Assembly (NCBI RefSeq): GCF_003131185.1
Contig: NZ_QFFU01000001.1
Location: forward strand, 620,001-684,000
Length of the DNA: 64,000 bases
From: Pseudomonas ovata
GTDB taxonomy: Bacteria; Pseudomonadota; Gammaproteobacteria; Pseudomonadales; Pseudomonadaceae
Direction: 5' to 3'
The translations under genes and the position numbers were made by a program. Shown here piece after piece: positions 1 through 8,653 of the stretch. Below the pieces are notes generated by a model. The model saw only the letters and a list, made by a program, of their open reading frames with translations, was not told the DNA's origin and searched no databases. Position 1 is the first letter of the stretch. Every line of letters starts with the position of its first letter.

Positions 1-753
1 GCGCGTCACATCGAGGGTTTCGCGCTTCCAAATGATCCTGTCATCGGAAAAGCCCATCGCAATGCGGTCGAAAAATTTCTCATCGCGCTCGGAAGCCCCA
101 CTGAAATACACAAGGGCTATATTCACTGGGCCGCGGGCGGGCGAGACGTACTAAGTCTCATGCGCGAATTCCAGTTCGTGGATCATCCCGATCTCTCAGT
201 GATTTCCGATACATCCCTTCTCGGGGACTATGTTCAGGACCGCGTCACGGATGAACTCGAAAAATGGGATGTGGTACTTCCCATGCGCCAGTCGGGCGAC
301 TCTACTCCATTTGCTGGTCAGAAGATCAATTTGAGGTCTCGGGACCAAGGAACAGTTCAGAAGGGCACTTATCGAGTTTATGGCAGCAAGAATCGCGTTG
401 CCGATCCTGGGGACGCGCAGATCGGCCTGTCAGACCCACAGAAGGCAAAGGCAGATGCTGCCTACCGTGCTGAAACATACAAGAAGGAACGCGCCGCGTG
501 TTCTGTACGAGAGCGGCCGATGATGTTGGTGCATGTCTTCAATGCGAAGCTGCGCGACGATCGAAACGATCGTGACGAGGATCTCAAACTTAACGATCCC
601 ATCGTCACGCTTTCTTTCTGCATGCCCGAGACAGGTAAACCCGCCAAGGAGAGAACCTACCAAGTGAATGCTGTCTATCGGCAGCAACTTGAGCACTTTG
701 CCGCTGAGGAAGACGATGACTCTGAAGCGATGATGGAGGCTCAAGATGCTTAG
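1..753 (+). CDS. Z1 domain protein, C-terminal part (MZA-type defence system)
   Basis: The frame is open from the first base, so this is the 3' part of a larger gene cut by the window edge; about 250 residues are visible. The visible part resembles the C-terminus of Z1-domain proteins: a stretch ending in W-D-V-V-L-P, then a hydrophobic M-L-V-H-V-F block near the end. Z1 proteins are thought to act with DUF4420 and AIPR proteins in anti-phage systems; their biochemistry is poorly known. The stop overlaps the start of the DUF4420 gene by 8 bases, which shows an operon. An internal ATG at 160 is not a likely start because homologous sequence continues upstream of it. The assignment rests mainly on the DUF4420-AIPR context and is otherwise moderate, since the diagnostic Z1 core lies outside the window. 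Confidence 0.7.
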   Translation, partial: ARHIEGFALPNDPVIGKAHRNAVEKFLIALGSPTEIHKGYIHWAAGGRDVLSLMREFQFVDHPDLSVISDTSLLGDYVQDRVTDELEKWDVVLPMRQSGDSTPFAGQKINLRSRDQGTVQKGTYRVYGSKNRVADPGDAQIGLSDPQKAKADAAYRAETYKKERAACSVRERPMMLVHVFNAKLRDDRNDRDEDLKLNDPIVTLSFCMPETGKPAKERTYQVNAVYRQQLEHFAAEEDDDSEAMMEAQDA

Positions 754-1729
754 TGAATGGAAAGCGATCGTGCCGCCAACAGACCCAGGTTGCTACAACA
801 TTCGACTTGCTGACAGCAGCCATCCGCTCGATTTCAGGATCGGCCGTGACTTTCACGGATGTTTTATCTTCCAGCTCGATGGCGAGTGCGCTTTGCCTGG
901 AGTTCCTGACCTGCCGAAGATGTCGGCAGTGACCTGCGAGGTACATCCGATGGCCGCTGGGCGTTCAAGATTAGTGCTGAGCCTGGGTGATGCTGCCGAT
1001 CTCAGAAATTTCGCCCTTATGTGCAAGAGCCTCATGCTTGCAACAGACAAGTTTGCACCGACACAGTCCGGAAAGGGGCTGATTCAAGCCATCAAGGAGG
1101 TCCACCGTTGGCAGGAGATGCTGAGCCATAGGACCGACCGCATACTGTCAAAAGGCGAGCAGATTGGCCTGGTCGGCGAAATGCTGTTTCTACGGGATGT
1201 TCTTAGTGACCGCATCGGTTGGAATGCTGCGATCAAATGCTGGAATGGCCCTAGCGGTCATGAGCAGGATTTTGTCGTCGCCGGCACCATCTTTGAGGTC
1301 AAGACTCAGGTGGTGACTGCCGACCGGCGAATTCGGATTTCCTCCGAAGATCAACTCGATCCAGTCCAAGGGCGCATCCTGCTCTGCAATCAGGGAATCG
1401 CACCGCTGCCATCCACTGCCCCATCAGCTCGGACTCTCAATGCTCTTGTGTCAGAGATTCGAGAAGCTTTTGCCGAGGCTGGAGCAAACGCCTTGGAACT
1501 TTTTGAGATCGCTCTACTGGAAGCGAGATATCAGGAGCGGCAGGAATATAACGAAGAAAGCTGGGTTCTCGTTGACCGTATTTTCTATGAGGTGTGCACT
1601 ACCTTTCCTCGTATCGAGCGCAGTGATCTCCGCCCCGGCGTAGAGAGGGTTACCTACAGCATTCGGGTGAGCGACTGCATTCCCTTCATCATCAGCCATG
1701 ATGATGCCTTTGAGGGAGTCGAAGCATGA
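746..1729 (+). CDS. PD-(D/E)XK motif protein (DUF4420)
   Basis: 327 residues, the usual size for DUF4420. A nuclease-like core is visible around residues 140-190: GLVGEMLFLRDVL (helix with the first acidic residue), then HEQDFVVAG (D), then FEVKT (E-x-K). This is the PD-(D/E)XK pattern, so a metal-dependent nuclease fold is likely. The start ATG has GGAGG a few bases upstream and lies inside the end of the Z1 gene. The stop overlaps the AIPR start as ATGA. The three-gene overlap (Z1, DUF4420, AIPR) is the hallmark of the MZA group of defence loci. Catalytic activity and target (phage DNA, modified or not) are inferred, not shown by the sequence. Confidence 0.88.
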   Translation: MLSEWKAIVPPTDPGCYNIRLADSSHPLDFRIGRDFHGCFIFQLDGECALPGVPDLPKMSAVTCEVHPMAAGRSRLVLSLGDAADLRNFALMCKSLMLATDKFAPTQSGKGLIQAIKEVHRWQEMLSHRTDRILSKGEQIGLVGEMLFLRDVLSDRIGWNAAIKCWNGPSGHEQDFVVAGTIFEVKTQVVTADRRIRISSEDQLDPVQGRILLCNQGIAPLPSTAPSARTLNALVSEIREAFAEAGANALELFEIALLEARYQERQEYNEESWVLVDRIFYEVCTTFPRIERSDLRPGVERVTYSIRVSDCIPFIISHDDAFEGVEA

Positions 1730-3801
1730 GCGATTTGCAGCAAGCATTCGAAGTGCTACGAGAGGATATTCTTCTAGAAGCGGAGGTACGGGGCGTCTTC
1801 CAGCAAGAGGCTTTTTTCGAGCTCTATGCCGCATCGGCGTCAGACAACGGCGACACCATCGACTTGGAGTACACCCACAGTCACAAGGAAGGTGGACGGA
1901 GGCCATACCGAATCGACGGCTATGGGTTTGATACCGATCGCGGAACGCTCTATCTCGCCGTCTGCGATTACCGGGACGGAAAGGAACTGGAGTCTATACA
2001 TAATGACCGCCTAACCTCAGTATTCAAGCAAGCAACCGCCTTTTTCGAAAATGCCTGTTCATCGGTGTTCATCAATTCAATTGAAGAAACAAGTCCAGCG
2101 TTTGCAGCGGCCTATCCCATCTATTCAACACGTGATCTCATCAAGAGAGTTCGCATCATCCTTTTTTCCAACGCCCGCCTGGCGACCAAACGACCGCCTC
2201 AGCTGGGCGAGCAAGTAGGCGGATTGCCGACTGTTTATAGCGTACTTGACGCGACTCGTTATTTCGAAATCCAAAAAAGTTTTCAAATTCCTGAGTCTAT
2301 CGAAGTCAATATCGCAGAAATTGCCGGAGAGCCTATTGCCTGCCTCAAGGCCTCGACAAACACCGAAGAACATCAATCCTACCTCCTCGCCATTCCGGGC
2401 CCAGTGCTTGCTGAAGTCTACGGTCTATACGGAGCACGACTGCTCGAACAGAACGTCCGGACCTATCTCCAGGCTAAGACGAAGGTGAACAAGGGTATTC
2501 TGGAAACAATCAAGAAGACGCCAGAGATGTTCTTTGCTTACAACAACGGCCTAACCGCGACCGCATCGGCGGTTAAGCTCGAGATACTGGAAGACGGGCA
2601 GCTAGGAATTGCAGCTATTCATAACCTTCAGATCGTGAATGGCGGCCAGACGACGGCGTCTATCCTATACGCAAAGGATGTCGCAAACTCACCGCTCGAT
2701 CGTGTCTATGTGCAAATGAAACTCTCAGTAGTTCCACCTGCCCATATCGAGCAGGTCGTACCAAAAATTTCGCGATACGCCAACACTCAGAATCGTATCT
2801 CAGAGGCAGACTTCTTCTCGAGCCATCCGTTCCATCTGCAAATGGAGCGTTACTCCCGGATAATGACAGCACCACCTCAGAACGGTGCGATGACGGGCGA
2901 CAAATGGTTCTATGAGCGCGCGCGCGGGCAGTACCGCGACGGCATGGCGTACGCGTCCGTGGCAGGAAAGAAAAAATATCAGTTGGAGTATCCTAGGGAA
3001 AAGATTATCGAAAAGACCGACCTTGCGAAGTATCTCCTGAGTTTCGAAAGAAAGCCTTACATTGTATCTAGAGGCGCGCAGAAAGCCTTCATGGGGTTCG
3101 CCGATCAAACCGCGAAAGCTTGGAAGTCCGCTCCTACCCAATTTAACGAACTTTGGTATAGAAATGCTTGCGCGATGGGGCTGATATTCCGCTGGACCGA
3201 CAAGCATGTTGCTGGCTCCGACTGGTACAAAGATGACCGCGGCTATAAATCCCAGACAGTTGCCTATACGCTTTCTTGGATTGCCGAGGAGATCGATCGC
3301 CAAGGCAAGGCAAGCCTAAACTGGGGACAAATCTGGAATACTCAATCCGTCCCGGAAGAGCTTCAAGAGCTTATCGCCTCTCTTGCCCCACAGGTTGCTG
3401 CCGCTCTCAGAAATACTTCTGCAAATGTTCGGAACGTCGGCGAGTACTGCAAACTGGAAATTTGCTGGCAAAATATCAGAGCTGCAGAATTCAACGTTCA
3501 GGCAGTACCTGATCATTTGGTGCTCGACGAAAATGAGATGACGCAAGAGAAAAAAGAAGCGAAGTCGTCTGCAAGGATCGATAGTGAAATCGACTTCGAC
3601 GTGCTCCTTCACATGCTCGGACCCAAGGCCGAAATTATTCGTCGGACTGCCGAGCAGCATAGATTCCTGTCGCCAAAGGCTGACAGGGCCCTTCAGAAGA
3701 TAGGATCGGGAAATCTCAACCTAGCAAGGCCAGATAAGAATGCAGTCAAGCTGCTTGTGAAGAGAATGGCGGAGGAAGGGATGCCCGTCGAAGATATGTA
3801 G
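1726..3801 (+). CDS. AIPR family abortive-infection-type protein
   Basis: 691 residues. The AIPR hallmark is plain: YNNGLTATA near residue 272 and, about 30 residues later, NLQIVNGGQTTASI. AIPR proteins were named for abortive infection phage resistance and are found beside restriction-modification genes; the molecular action is not settled. The start ATG overlaps the DUF4420 stop (ATGA) with GGGAG upstream, so translation is probably coupled. It is the last gene of the visible operon; the next gene (methyltransferase) faces it. Base composition is clearly lower in GC than genes after 9 kb, consistent with horizontal transfer. Confidence 0.9.
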   Translation: MSDLQQAFEVLREDILLEAEVRGVFQQEAFFELYAASASDNGDTIDLEYTHSHKEGGRRPYRIDGYGFDTDRGTLYLAVCDYRDGKELESIHNDRLTSVFKQATAFFENACSSVFINSIEETSPAFAAAYPIYSTRDLIKRVRIILFSNARLATKRPPQLGEQVGGLPTVYSVLDATRYFEIQKSFQIPESIEVNIAEIAGEPIACLKASTNTEEHQSYLLAIPGPVLAEVYGLYGARLLEQNVRTYLQAKTKVNKGILETIKKTPEMFFAYNNGLTATASAVKLEILEDGQLGIAAIHNLQIVNGGQTTASILYAKDVANSPLDRVYVQMKLSVVPPAHIEQVVPKISRYANTQNRISEADFFSSHPFHLQMERYSRIMTAPPQNGAMTGDKWFYERARGQYRDGMAYASVAGKKKYQLEYPREKIIEKTDLAKYLLSFERKPYIVSRGAQKAFMGFADQTAKAWKSAPTQFNELWYRNACAMGLIFRWTDKHVAGSDWYKDDRGYKSQTVAYTLSWIAEEIDRQGKASLNWGQIWNTQSVPEELQELIASLAPQVAAALRNTSANVRNVGEYCKLEICWQNIRAAEFNVQAVPDHLVLDENEMTQEKKEAKSSARIDSEIDFDVLLHMLGPKAEIIRRTAEQHRFLSPKADRALQKIGSGNLNLARPDKNAVKLLVKRMAEEGMPVEDM

Positions 3802-4211
3802 GACGGCCTAACTAACGTATTCTGCCGAGCAGAAAGCCGATCTTGTGCGCTCGTTGAGCAGTGGTCACAATTCACCTCCAGCAATGCTGCCAACGCAGCC
3901 TGTCACAAGCTCGCCGTTAGGCATGAGCGAGTGGAGTGAGGTATCACTGGCGACAGCTCCATTGCACTACATCGTGGTTTCCTAATGCTAGTTAGTACAT
4001 TAGCTAAGGAGCAAAATGACCAACTACTATCGCCTGCGAGGCGCCTTTGGGCTGGTTCAGTAGCACCTTTTCGTGGGCCAAGATCGCCAACGATCTAGTA
4101 ACCATCAATACGCTACCGACCGTTGTCCGGAGCTCGCCCAATTTTTAAATTTTCGCGACATCTTGCAGCTCAACTCTCGATAACTGGAGAGATAGTTGCG
4201 GTTTTCACCTG
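3802..4211. other. 410-bp gap between convergent AIPR and methyltransferase genes, with gene relic
   Basis: No intact gene fits here. From 3982 to 4003 there is a small inverted repeat, CTAATG / CATTAG separated by 10 bases, followed by a strong AAGGAG (4006-4011) and an ATG at 4016 whose frame stops after 15 codons. Another frame stays open to a TAA near 4150. This looks like the operator, ribosome site and first codons of a lost small regulatory gene. No Rho-independent terminator is obvious between the convergent genes. Confidence 0.4.
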
Positions 4212-5873
4212 TCATTCACCTATAACATCTTTAGTTTCGGAAATACGCCGACAAACAACGTCATAGACTATTTTTGCGATTCTGTTCGCCAGTAGAGGCG
4301 GTACCGCATTACCCACTTGATGGTACTGCTGAGTTCGATTCCCTTCAAAATAGTAGTTATCCGGGAATGTCTGGAGCCGCGCAGCCTCGCGAACGGTCAG
4401 ACTACGGCATTGCGCTGGGTCGTAATGGATAAAATAGTGCCCATCCTTCGAGATATGGCTAGTGATAGTCGTGGCCGGAAATTCTGCAAGCTGCACCCGG
4501 AAGCGGTCACTGAACTTACCGCTTTCCCAATTCTTATGAGCGGGCGCAAGGCCAGGAAGTGAGAATTGCTGATGGCCCTTGGGCGAATACTTATTGTGCG
4601 CAGCGAAGGTGCTAGCAAAGACGTATCGTCGCAGGTCCGAGCGCATATGGCTGCGGGCGTCGTGACTCATCCAATATTTGATATTGGCATCGTGATACCA
4701 AGCATCCAGCGATGGTATCCCTGTATTACCCTGACCTTTCTCCTTTGGCACCCTTTCAGCGCCTGAACTCCGCGGCGCATCGAAGAGTGCTCGCCGGGTA
4801 GCTTGAAGTGGGGAGATCATTTCGCCACTATCAAGCTCGGCATAATGCAGCAACTCATCTACTTCATCGGCAACAGTTCGATACCATTCTTCCTGACAAT
4901 CCGAGCGCCGCGATAGCTTGCTTCTCAGCCTAGGAAGTTTGCCTATGGCTTGCTGAACCGACACTGTGTCAGTTTTTGTCAAAAGCTCATGCTCAGGAAC
5001 GTTACCGTTCTCATCTAGAGCTATCCCAAGAAGGATGACGCGATGGCGGGCTTGCGGAATTCCGTACTTTTCAGCTTCGATGATATATGACTTTGGTTTC
5101 ACACTGTCGATACAATCTAAAAAGCTGAACGCCTCCTCGGAAACCAGTGAACATATCTTGTATTTCTGCCCGCCCTCTTTGTTATCTAGTGCTTTGCTAG
5201 GATCAACCAGATCTTGCAGAATCTGCGAGAAAATCCCTTTGCCTCCGACTTTGGACGACAAGATACCTTTGACGTTTTCCATGACAAAGACGGTAGGTCG
5301 GTAGTCTTTGATGATGCGTAGATAATCCTTGTACAGAAAATGCCTATTATCATTCTCCGCGACGTAATCCTTCTTGGCTTTGTTTCTGGCTCGACCCACG
5401 ATCGAATATGCTTGGCATGGAGGCCCGCCGATGAGTACCCATGGACGCCCTATCTTATTCAACCTGGCTTTGATGAGTCCATTTAACTCTTTGTCGCCCT
5501 CCTCCGAACCCAAGGTTATCTGCCGTGCTTCCTGCTCGGCACGGTTCCAGAATGCCGCGGTTTCAGGGGTGCTGCTAGGCTTTTCTGCCTCTCCATTACA
5601 GTAACGGTAATAGTCCTGCAGCCCGGCAGGGTATTCGCGCTTGAGCAATCGGTAGTAAGCACGAAGTCTTAGCGTCCTCCTGGCAACAGGATCCATTTCA
5701 GCAGAAACGATGATATCGAAGTGCTTGCCTTCTCCTGAGGATGAAAAACCCTCACCCAACCCGCCAGGTCCAGCGAAAAGGTCGACGATCTGGATAGCAT
5801 CCTCAACCGCAATAGCTGGCTTGGCGGTCGTGCTTGGCGGGAAAAGGGAGTTCTGGTAGTCAATCATGGGCAT
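4212..5873 (-). CDS. DNA (cytosine-5) methyltransferase
   Basis: 553 residues from ATG at 5873 (a TTG just upstream and an ATG at 5867 are alternatives; no clear Shine-Dalgarno). All C5-methyltransferase motifs are seen in order: motif I DLFAGPGGLGEGF near residue 31, motif IV GGPPCQAYS with the catalytic Cys near 150, motif VI ENVKG near 198, motif VIII QARHRVILLG near 280, motif IX REAARLQTF near 493 and motif X QVGNAVPP near 521. It transfers a methyl group from SAM to cytosine. It is longer than small R-M enzymes, with a large target-recognition region between motifs VIII and IX. Its likely role is to mark host DNA for the neighbouring Z1/DUF4420/AIPR defence genes. Vsr next to it supports cytosine-5 methylation. 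Confidence 0.93.
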   Translation of the reverse strand: MPMIDYQNSLFPPSTTAKPAIAVEDAIQIVDLFAGPGGLGEGFSSSGEGKHFDIIVSAEMDPVARRTLRLRAYYRLLKREYPAGLQDYYRYCNGEAEKPSSTPETAAFWNRAEQEARQITLGSEEGDKELNGLIKARLNKIGRPWVLIGGPPCQAYSIVGRARNKAKKDYVAENDNRHFLYKDYLRIIKDYRPTVFVMENVKGILSSKVGGKGIFSQILQDLVDPSKALDNKEGGQKYKICSLVSEEAFSFLDCIDSVKPKSYIIEAEKYGIPQARHRVILLGIALDENGNVPEHELLTKTDTVSVQQAIGKLPRLRSKLSRRSDCQEEWYRTVADEVDELLHYAELDSGEMISPLQATRRALFDAPRSSGAERVPKEKGQGNTGIPSLDAWYHDANIKYWMSHDARSHMRSDLRRYVFASTFAAHNKYSPKGHQQFSLPGLAPAHKNWESGKFSDRFRVQLAEFPATTITSHISKDGHYFIHYDPAQCRSLTVREAARLQTFPDNYYFEGNRTQQYHQVGNAVPPLLANRIAKIVYDVVCRRISETKDVIGE

Positions 5874-6181
5874 CAATGGTTTAGATATCAGGAATGCAAC
5901 AGCGTATGCAGCAGAGCCGCGCTACTTTACTAGGATTAGGGCGGTAGTGCAGCTACAGCCGCTCTGGCGACGATTGCATCTACTCGGTGCCCATTTTGAA
6001 GTGGCCATCAAGTCAACCTGCAGCGGCGGAAACACAATTCCAGATCACGGTCCATCCCTTGGCACACTAAAAACATTCCCAAATCCCCTAGAGGCCGTAA
6101 ATAGAACAGTGATTTATATGGACTTAGCGAGCGCCAAGTCGTAACCCTACGCGAGAGTAGGCGCATCTGAGGGAAAGATTG
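5874..6181. other. 308-bp divergent intergenic region, methyltransferase / vsr
   Basis: The space between the divergently transcribed methyltransferase (minus) and vsr (plus) genes. Short open frames occur but have no Shine-Dalgarno or recognisable product. It must hold the promoters for both genes; no clear operator for a controller protein was recognised. A GGGAAAG sequence just before vsr is its likely ribosome site. Confidence 0.4.
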
Positions 6182-6640
6182 ATGGATATCGTCAGTAAAG
6201 AAGTCAGGTCTCGCATGATGGCCAGCATCCGCAGCAGCAATACAGCTCCGGAGATGAAGGTTCGGAAGCTGCTGCATAGGAATGGCTTCAGGTATCGTCT
6301 GCATCCACGGGAGCTACCAGGTCGCCCCGACGTGGTGTTGCCTCGCTACCGCGTCTGCATATTCATTCATGGCTGCTTCTGGCATAGGCACCCCGGGTGC
6401 AGATATGCGACCAACCCCAGTTCTCGCGAAGATTTCTGGCGCTTGAAATTCGAGCAGAACGTGAAGAGAGATACGATAAACAGAAGCGCGTTGCTACAAC
6501 AGGGTTGGCGCGTCTTCGAGCTATGGGAGTGCGGAATCCGCAAACCGGAAGCAGAACTCAAATGGCTTCTGGAAGCTGTGCCTAATTGTAATCAACAATT
6601 CATCTCTTGGCCCTCTTTGCCTGCCGTCACCTCTAGCTGA
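6182..6640 (+). CDS. vsr: Very short patch repair endonuclease (Vsr)
   Basis: 152 residues, normal for the family. Family features: the N-terminal SKEVRSRMMASIRSSNT block, PGRPDVVLPRY with the active-site Asp, GCFWHRHPGC with the Zn-binding Cys/His residues, and a C-terminal GWRVFELWECGIR. Vsr nicks 5' of the T in T:G mismatches formed when 5-methylcytosine deaminates, which starts repair. It therefore goes with the adjacent cytosine-5 methyltransferase. The start is the ATG at 6182, preceded by GGGAAAG; a TTG directly before it is less likely. It is the last gene of the low-GC island. Confidence 0.95.
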   Translation: MDIVSKEVRSRMMASIRSSNTAPEMKVRKLLHRNGFRYRLHPRELPGRPDVVLPRYRVCIFIHGCFWHRHPGCRYATNPSSREDFWRLKFEQNVKRDTINRSALLQQGWRVFELWECGIRKPEAELKWLLEAVPNCNQQFISWPSLPAVTSS

Positions 6641-6801
6641 CCTCGATGCTCAGGCTCGGCGCCACAACTGCTCGTCGAGAGGCAAAGAATACTCGACGCG
6701 GTATTCCAATTGGTATTCCGCCTAAAAATAAAAACAGATATTTACTATATAAATCAATTTGTTACCAGAGAAATTCAAATTACCCCGGCCCACCAAATCC
6801 C
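6641..6801. other. Probable right edge of the defence island (AT-rich junction)
   Basis: Base composition changes sharply here: an AT-rich stretch (about 6715-6780) follows vsr and gives way at about 6781 to ordinary Pseudomonas chromosome. The sequence TTCAAATTACCCCGGCCCAC at 6775-6794, followed by CA, looks superficially like the 3' end of a tRNA, the usual target of island integrases. The T-stem partner is missing and the acceptor count is one base short. I infer an island boundary or attachment site, but no integrase or second repeat is visible in the window. Confidence 0.3.
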
Positions 6802-6833
6802 AAAAAGAAGACGCCTCTGGGCGTCTTTTTTTG
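6802..6833 (+). terminator. Rho-independent terminator
   Basis: AAGACGCC - TCTG - GGCGTCTT, an 8-bp perfect stem with a tetraloop, followed by a run of T. It stands just right of the AT-rich junction and just before the DUF1289 gene, so it probably ended the transcript of the gene originally located left of the island insertion point. Confidence 0.85.
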
Positions 6834-6902
6834 TGCCTGCGATTTTAGGAACATGAGCAAAGCCAGGGTGGCATCGAACACCTGGCGACGAGGCATTGAG
6901 CA

Positions 6903-7085
6903 ATGGCCAAAGACATCGAAACCCCCTGTACGTCAGTCTGCCAACTCAGCGGCGACCTGTGTCTCAGCTGCGGACGCAACAAGGAAGACATTCGGAAATG
7001 GCGACGCATGAACCGGCCGGAGAACATTGCTGCGGTCCAGCGAGCTAGTCAGCGGTTGAAGAGCCTTAACAAGAAGAAGGGCTGA
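6903..7085 (+). CDS. DUF1289 domain protein
   Basis: 60 residues. The DUF1289 signature is visible: TPCTSVCQLSGDLCLSCGR, four cysteines in a C-x3-C-x6-C-x2-C array, then I-x-K-W-R-x-M. Such small cysteine-rich proteins are widespread in proteobacteria and probably bind a metal or Fe-S cluster; the function is unknown. The start ATG has GAGG about 9 bases upstream. It is the first ordinary core-type gene right of the defence island. Confidence 0.88.
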   Translation: MAKDIETPCTSVCQLSGDLCLSCGRNKEDIRKWRRMNRPENIAAVQRASQRLKSLNKKKG

Positions 7086-7194
7086 GCAAGATGGATTGGC
7101 CGATGTGAAACCTGCTGCGGCCTGTAAGACTTCGCTAGAATCTCCCGTCCCTGACACTGCCATACCGCCACCCTTACCAGCTACTGGACAATCC

Positions 7195-7743
7195 ATGCAC
7201 ACAAAAAGCCTGGCCCTCTCATTTATCATCACCCTACTGGCCGCACTCCAAGCCAATGCCGCAGACAAAACCTGCGCCGAAGCCATCGGCCAGAAGCGCG
7301 CCGAGATGCTGGTCAAGCAATGCATCAACGTATCCCCCGCCACTCGCCCGCCGTGCAACGTGGCCAACAGCTGCGCGCTGATCAACAGCGAAGTCGAACG
7401 CGGCTGTGGCCTTTTGGGCGATGACGCGAACACGCCGGGCTACTGCCATTTCAAACTGACCAAACCAGAGACCGTGCAGGGCGCATTGATTACTGGCGGC
7501 GGCATCGATGACTACAGCATTACTGTGCTGGTCAATGATGGTCGACGATTTAGCGCCTATTGCGATGGCAACTGCGGAGACTGGTTCTCTGCCGAAGACG
7601 AAGGTGAGGCAAGCTTATTGCCGGCCATGATTGACAAGAACGTCAAGGTTACCGTTGCCAGCGAACCCAACAACGAGCGCATCGCCGGGCCTGCTGCGGA
7701 TGACACGCTGATCTTTGTAAAAAAGATCGAGGCAGTGAAGTGA
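7195..7743 (+). CDS. Secreted Cys-rich protein of unknown function
   Basis: 182 residues from the ATG at 7195. An N-terminal signal peptide is clear: MHTK, then a hydrophobic run SLALSFIITLLAALQ, then an A-N-A cleavage site at about residue 22, so the protein is periplasmic or secreted. The mature part has at least eight Cys, probably disulfide-bonded (for example CNVANSC, GYC and YCDGNC). I do not recognise the family. A longer in-frame start at 7096 would put about 33 residues before the signal peptide and is rejected. A TAGAAT -10-like element lies at 7136-7141. Confidence 0.7.
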   Translation: MHTKSLALSFIITLLAALQANAADKTCAEAIGQKRAEMLVKQCINVSPATRPPCNVANSCALINSEVERGCGLLGDDANTPGYCHFKLTKPETVQGALITGGGIDDYSITVLVNDGRRFSAYCDGNCGDWFSAEDEGEASLLPAMIDKNVKVTVASEPNNERIAGPAADDTLIFVKKIEAVK

Positions 7744-7830
7744 TAGCGGCGCGCTAGAATCTCTGAACCTCTGCTTTGAACAGGGTGATATTCAGAACCC
7801 TCTTTCAACACGACCGAATTCGGAGCCCTC

Positions 7831-8478
7831 ATGCCTCGCAGTACCGGCCTGGACCCAGCACGCCTCCCTGACATCGCGACGCTGCGCCAACGAGCGAAAG
7901 CCCTGGCAATGCTCGACGCCATCCTTTCACCTGAATGGGAATACCGGTACTACAGCTTTGACGCACGCTGGAATGAAGGCGAGGAAATGGCCTCCATGCG
8001 AAACGGTTCGGGTGATGACTGGTTTTTGCTCTTGGGACCGTACGGCGCAGCAATCAAAGGACTGGCTCACGAATCGTCCTTGGCAGGCGATCCGGCACTG
8101 ACAGCCGTCGTTAAAAGCCAGGTGCCAGAGACATTCGCCCCATTTCTGAATGAGCCTGCATTCAGCATGGATGCCTTGAGTTACTGCTATTGGAAAGGCG
8201 CAGAGGACTTGATCTGGCAGAAGGTGGAGCACGGCAGCACGGTGGCTACCGGTGTTGACGATGGGTCCACAGAGTTCCTGTTACCTCTGATAGAACCCGC
8301 GTCCGCCTATGTCGACTTCGCCCGTGAGTACTACGAAATCGAAGTTCCGCTCTCGGCTGTTGAGCTTATCTATGAACAGGGTGTTCTGACTGAAAGCCTG
8401 GTTAAGTCGCTCAATCCCGACTTGAGTTTTGCCGAGGCCAAAGTATTCGCAGCCGAAATAGGCTACCCCTGCGCATAG
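7831..8478 (+). CDS. Conserved hypothetical protein
   Basis: 215 residues, ATG preceded by GGAG. It has no signal peptide or membrane segment and is acidic, with many aromatic residues (YRYYSFDARW, GDDWFLLLGPYGAAIKG). The pattern of a W/Y-rich N-terminal half followed by an acidic helical tail recalls small cytoplasmic immunity-like proteins, but I cannot assign a family. A TAGAAT -10-like sequence (7755-7760) suggests its own promoter. No toxin gene is next to it. Confidence 0.6.
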   Translation: MPRSTGLDPARLPDIATLRQRAKALAMLDAILSPEWEYRYYSFDARWNEGEEMASMRNGSGDDWFLLLGPYGAAIKGLAHESSLAGDPALTAVVKSQVPETFAPFLNEPAFSMDALSYCYWKGAEDLIWQKVEHGSTVATGVDDGSTEFLLPLIEPASAYVDFAREYYEIEVPLSAVELIYEQGVLTESLVKSLNPDLSFAEAKVFAAEIGYPCA

Positions 8479-8653
8479 CCGGCCCTACCCTTCAAGATAG
8501 TCGCACACGCACAGTTGGACTGGATGCTCACGCCCGGCAGCAACCGGGATGATCATCAAAAACCTGCGACAAATCAGGAAGCGTCCTACAATCCCGCTCT
8601 AGATTTCTGACATCATTTGTCGGTCACATTCTTTAGCAAGGGATAGCGATTCC

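Noticed and set aside
5866..6144. 92-codon open frame on the plus strand between the methyltransferase and vsr
   Set aside because: It overlaps the methyltransferase start, has no ribosome site and no family resemblance; it is probably promoter DNA.
6775..6796. tRNA 3'-end-like sequence ending CCA
   Set aside because: Position 61 is not C, the acceptor half is one base short, and there is no 5' half; it was kept only as a possible attachment remnant.
6646..7011. 121-codon frame across the island edge
   Set aside because: It runs through the AT-rich junction, a perfect terminator hairpin and the DUF1289 gene in another frame.
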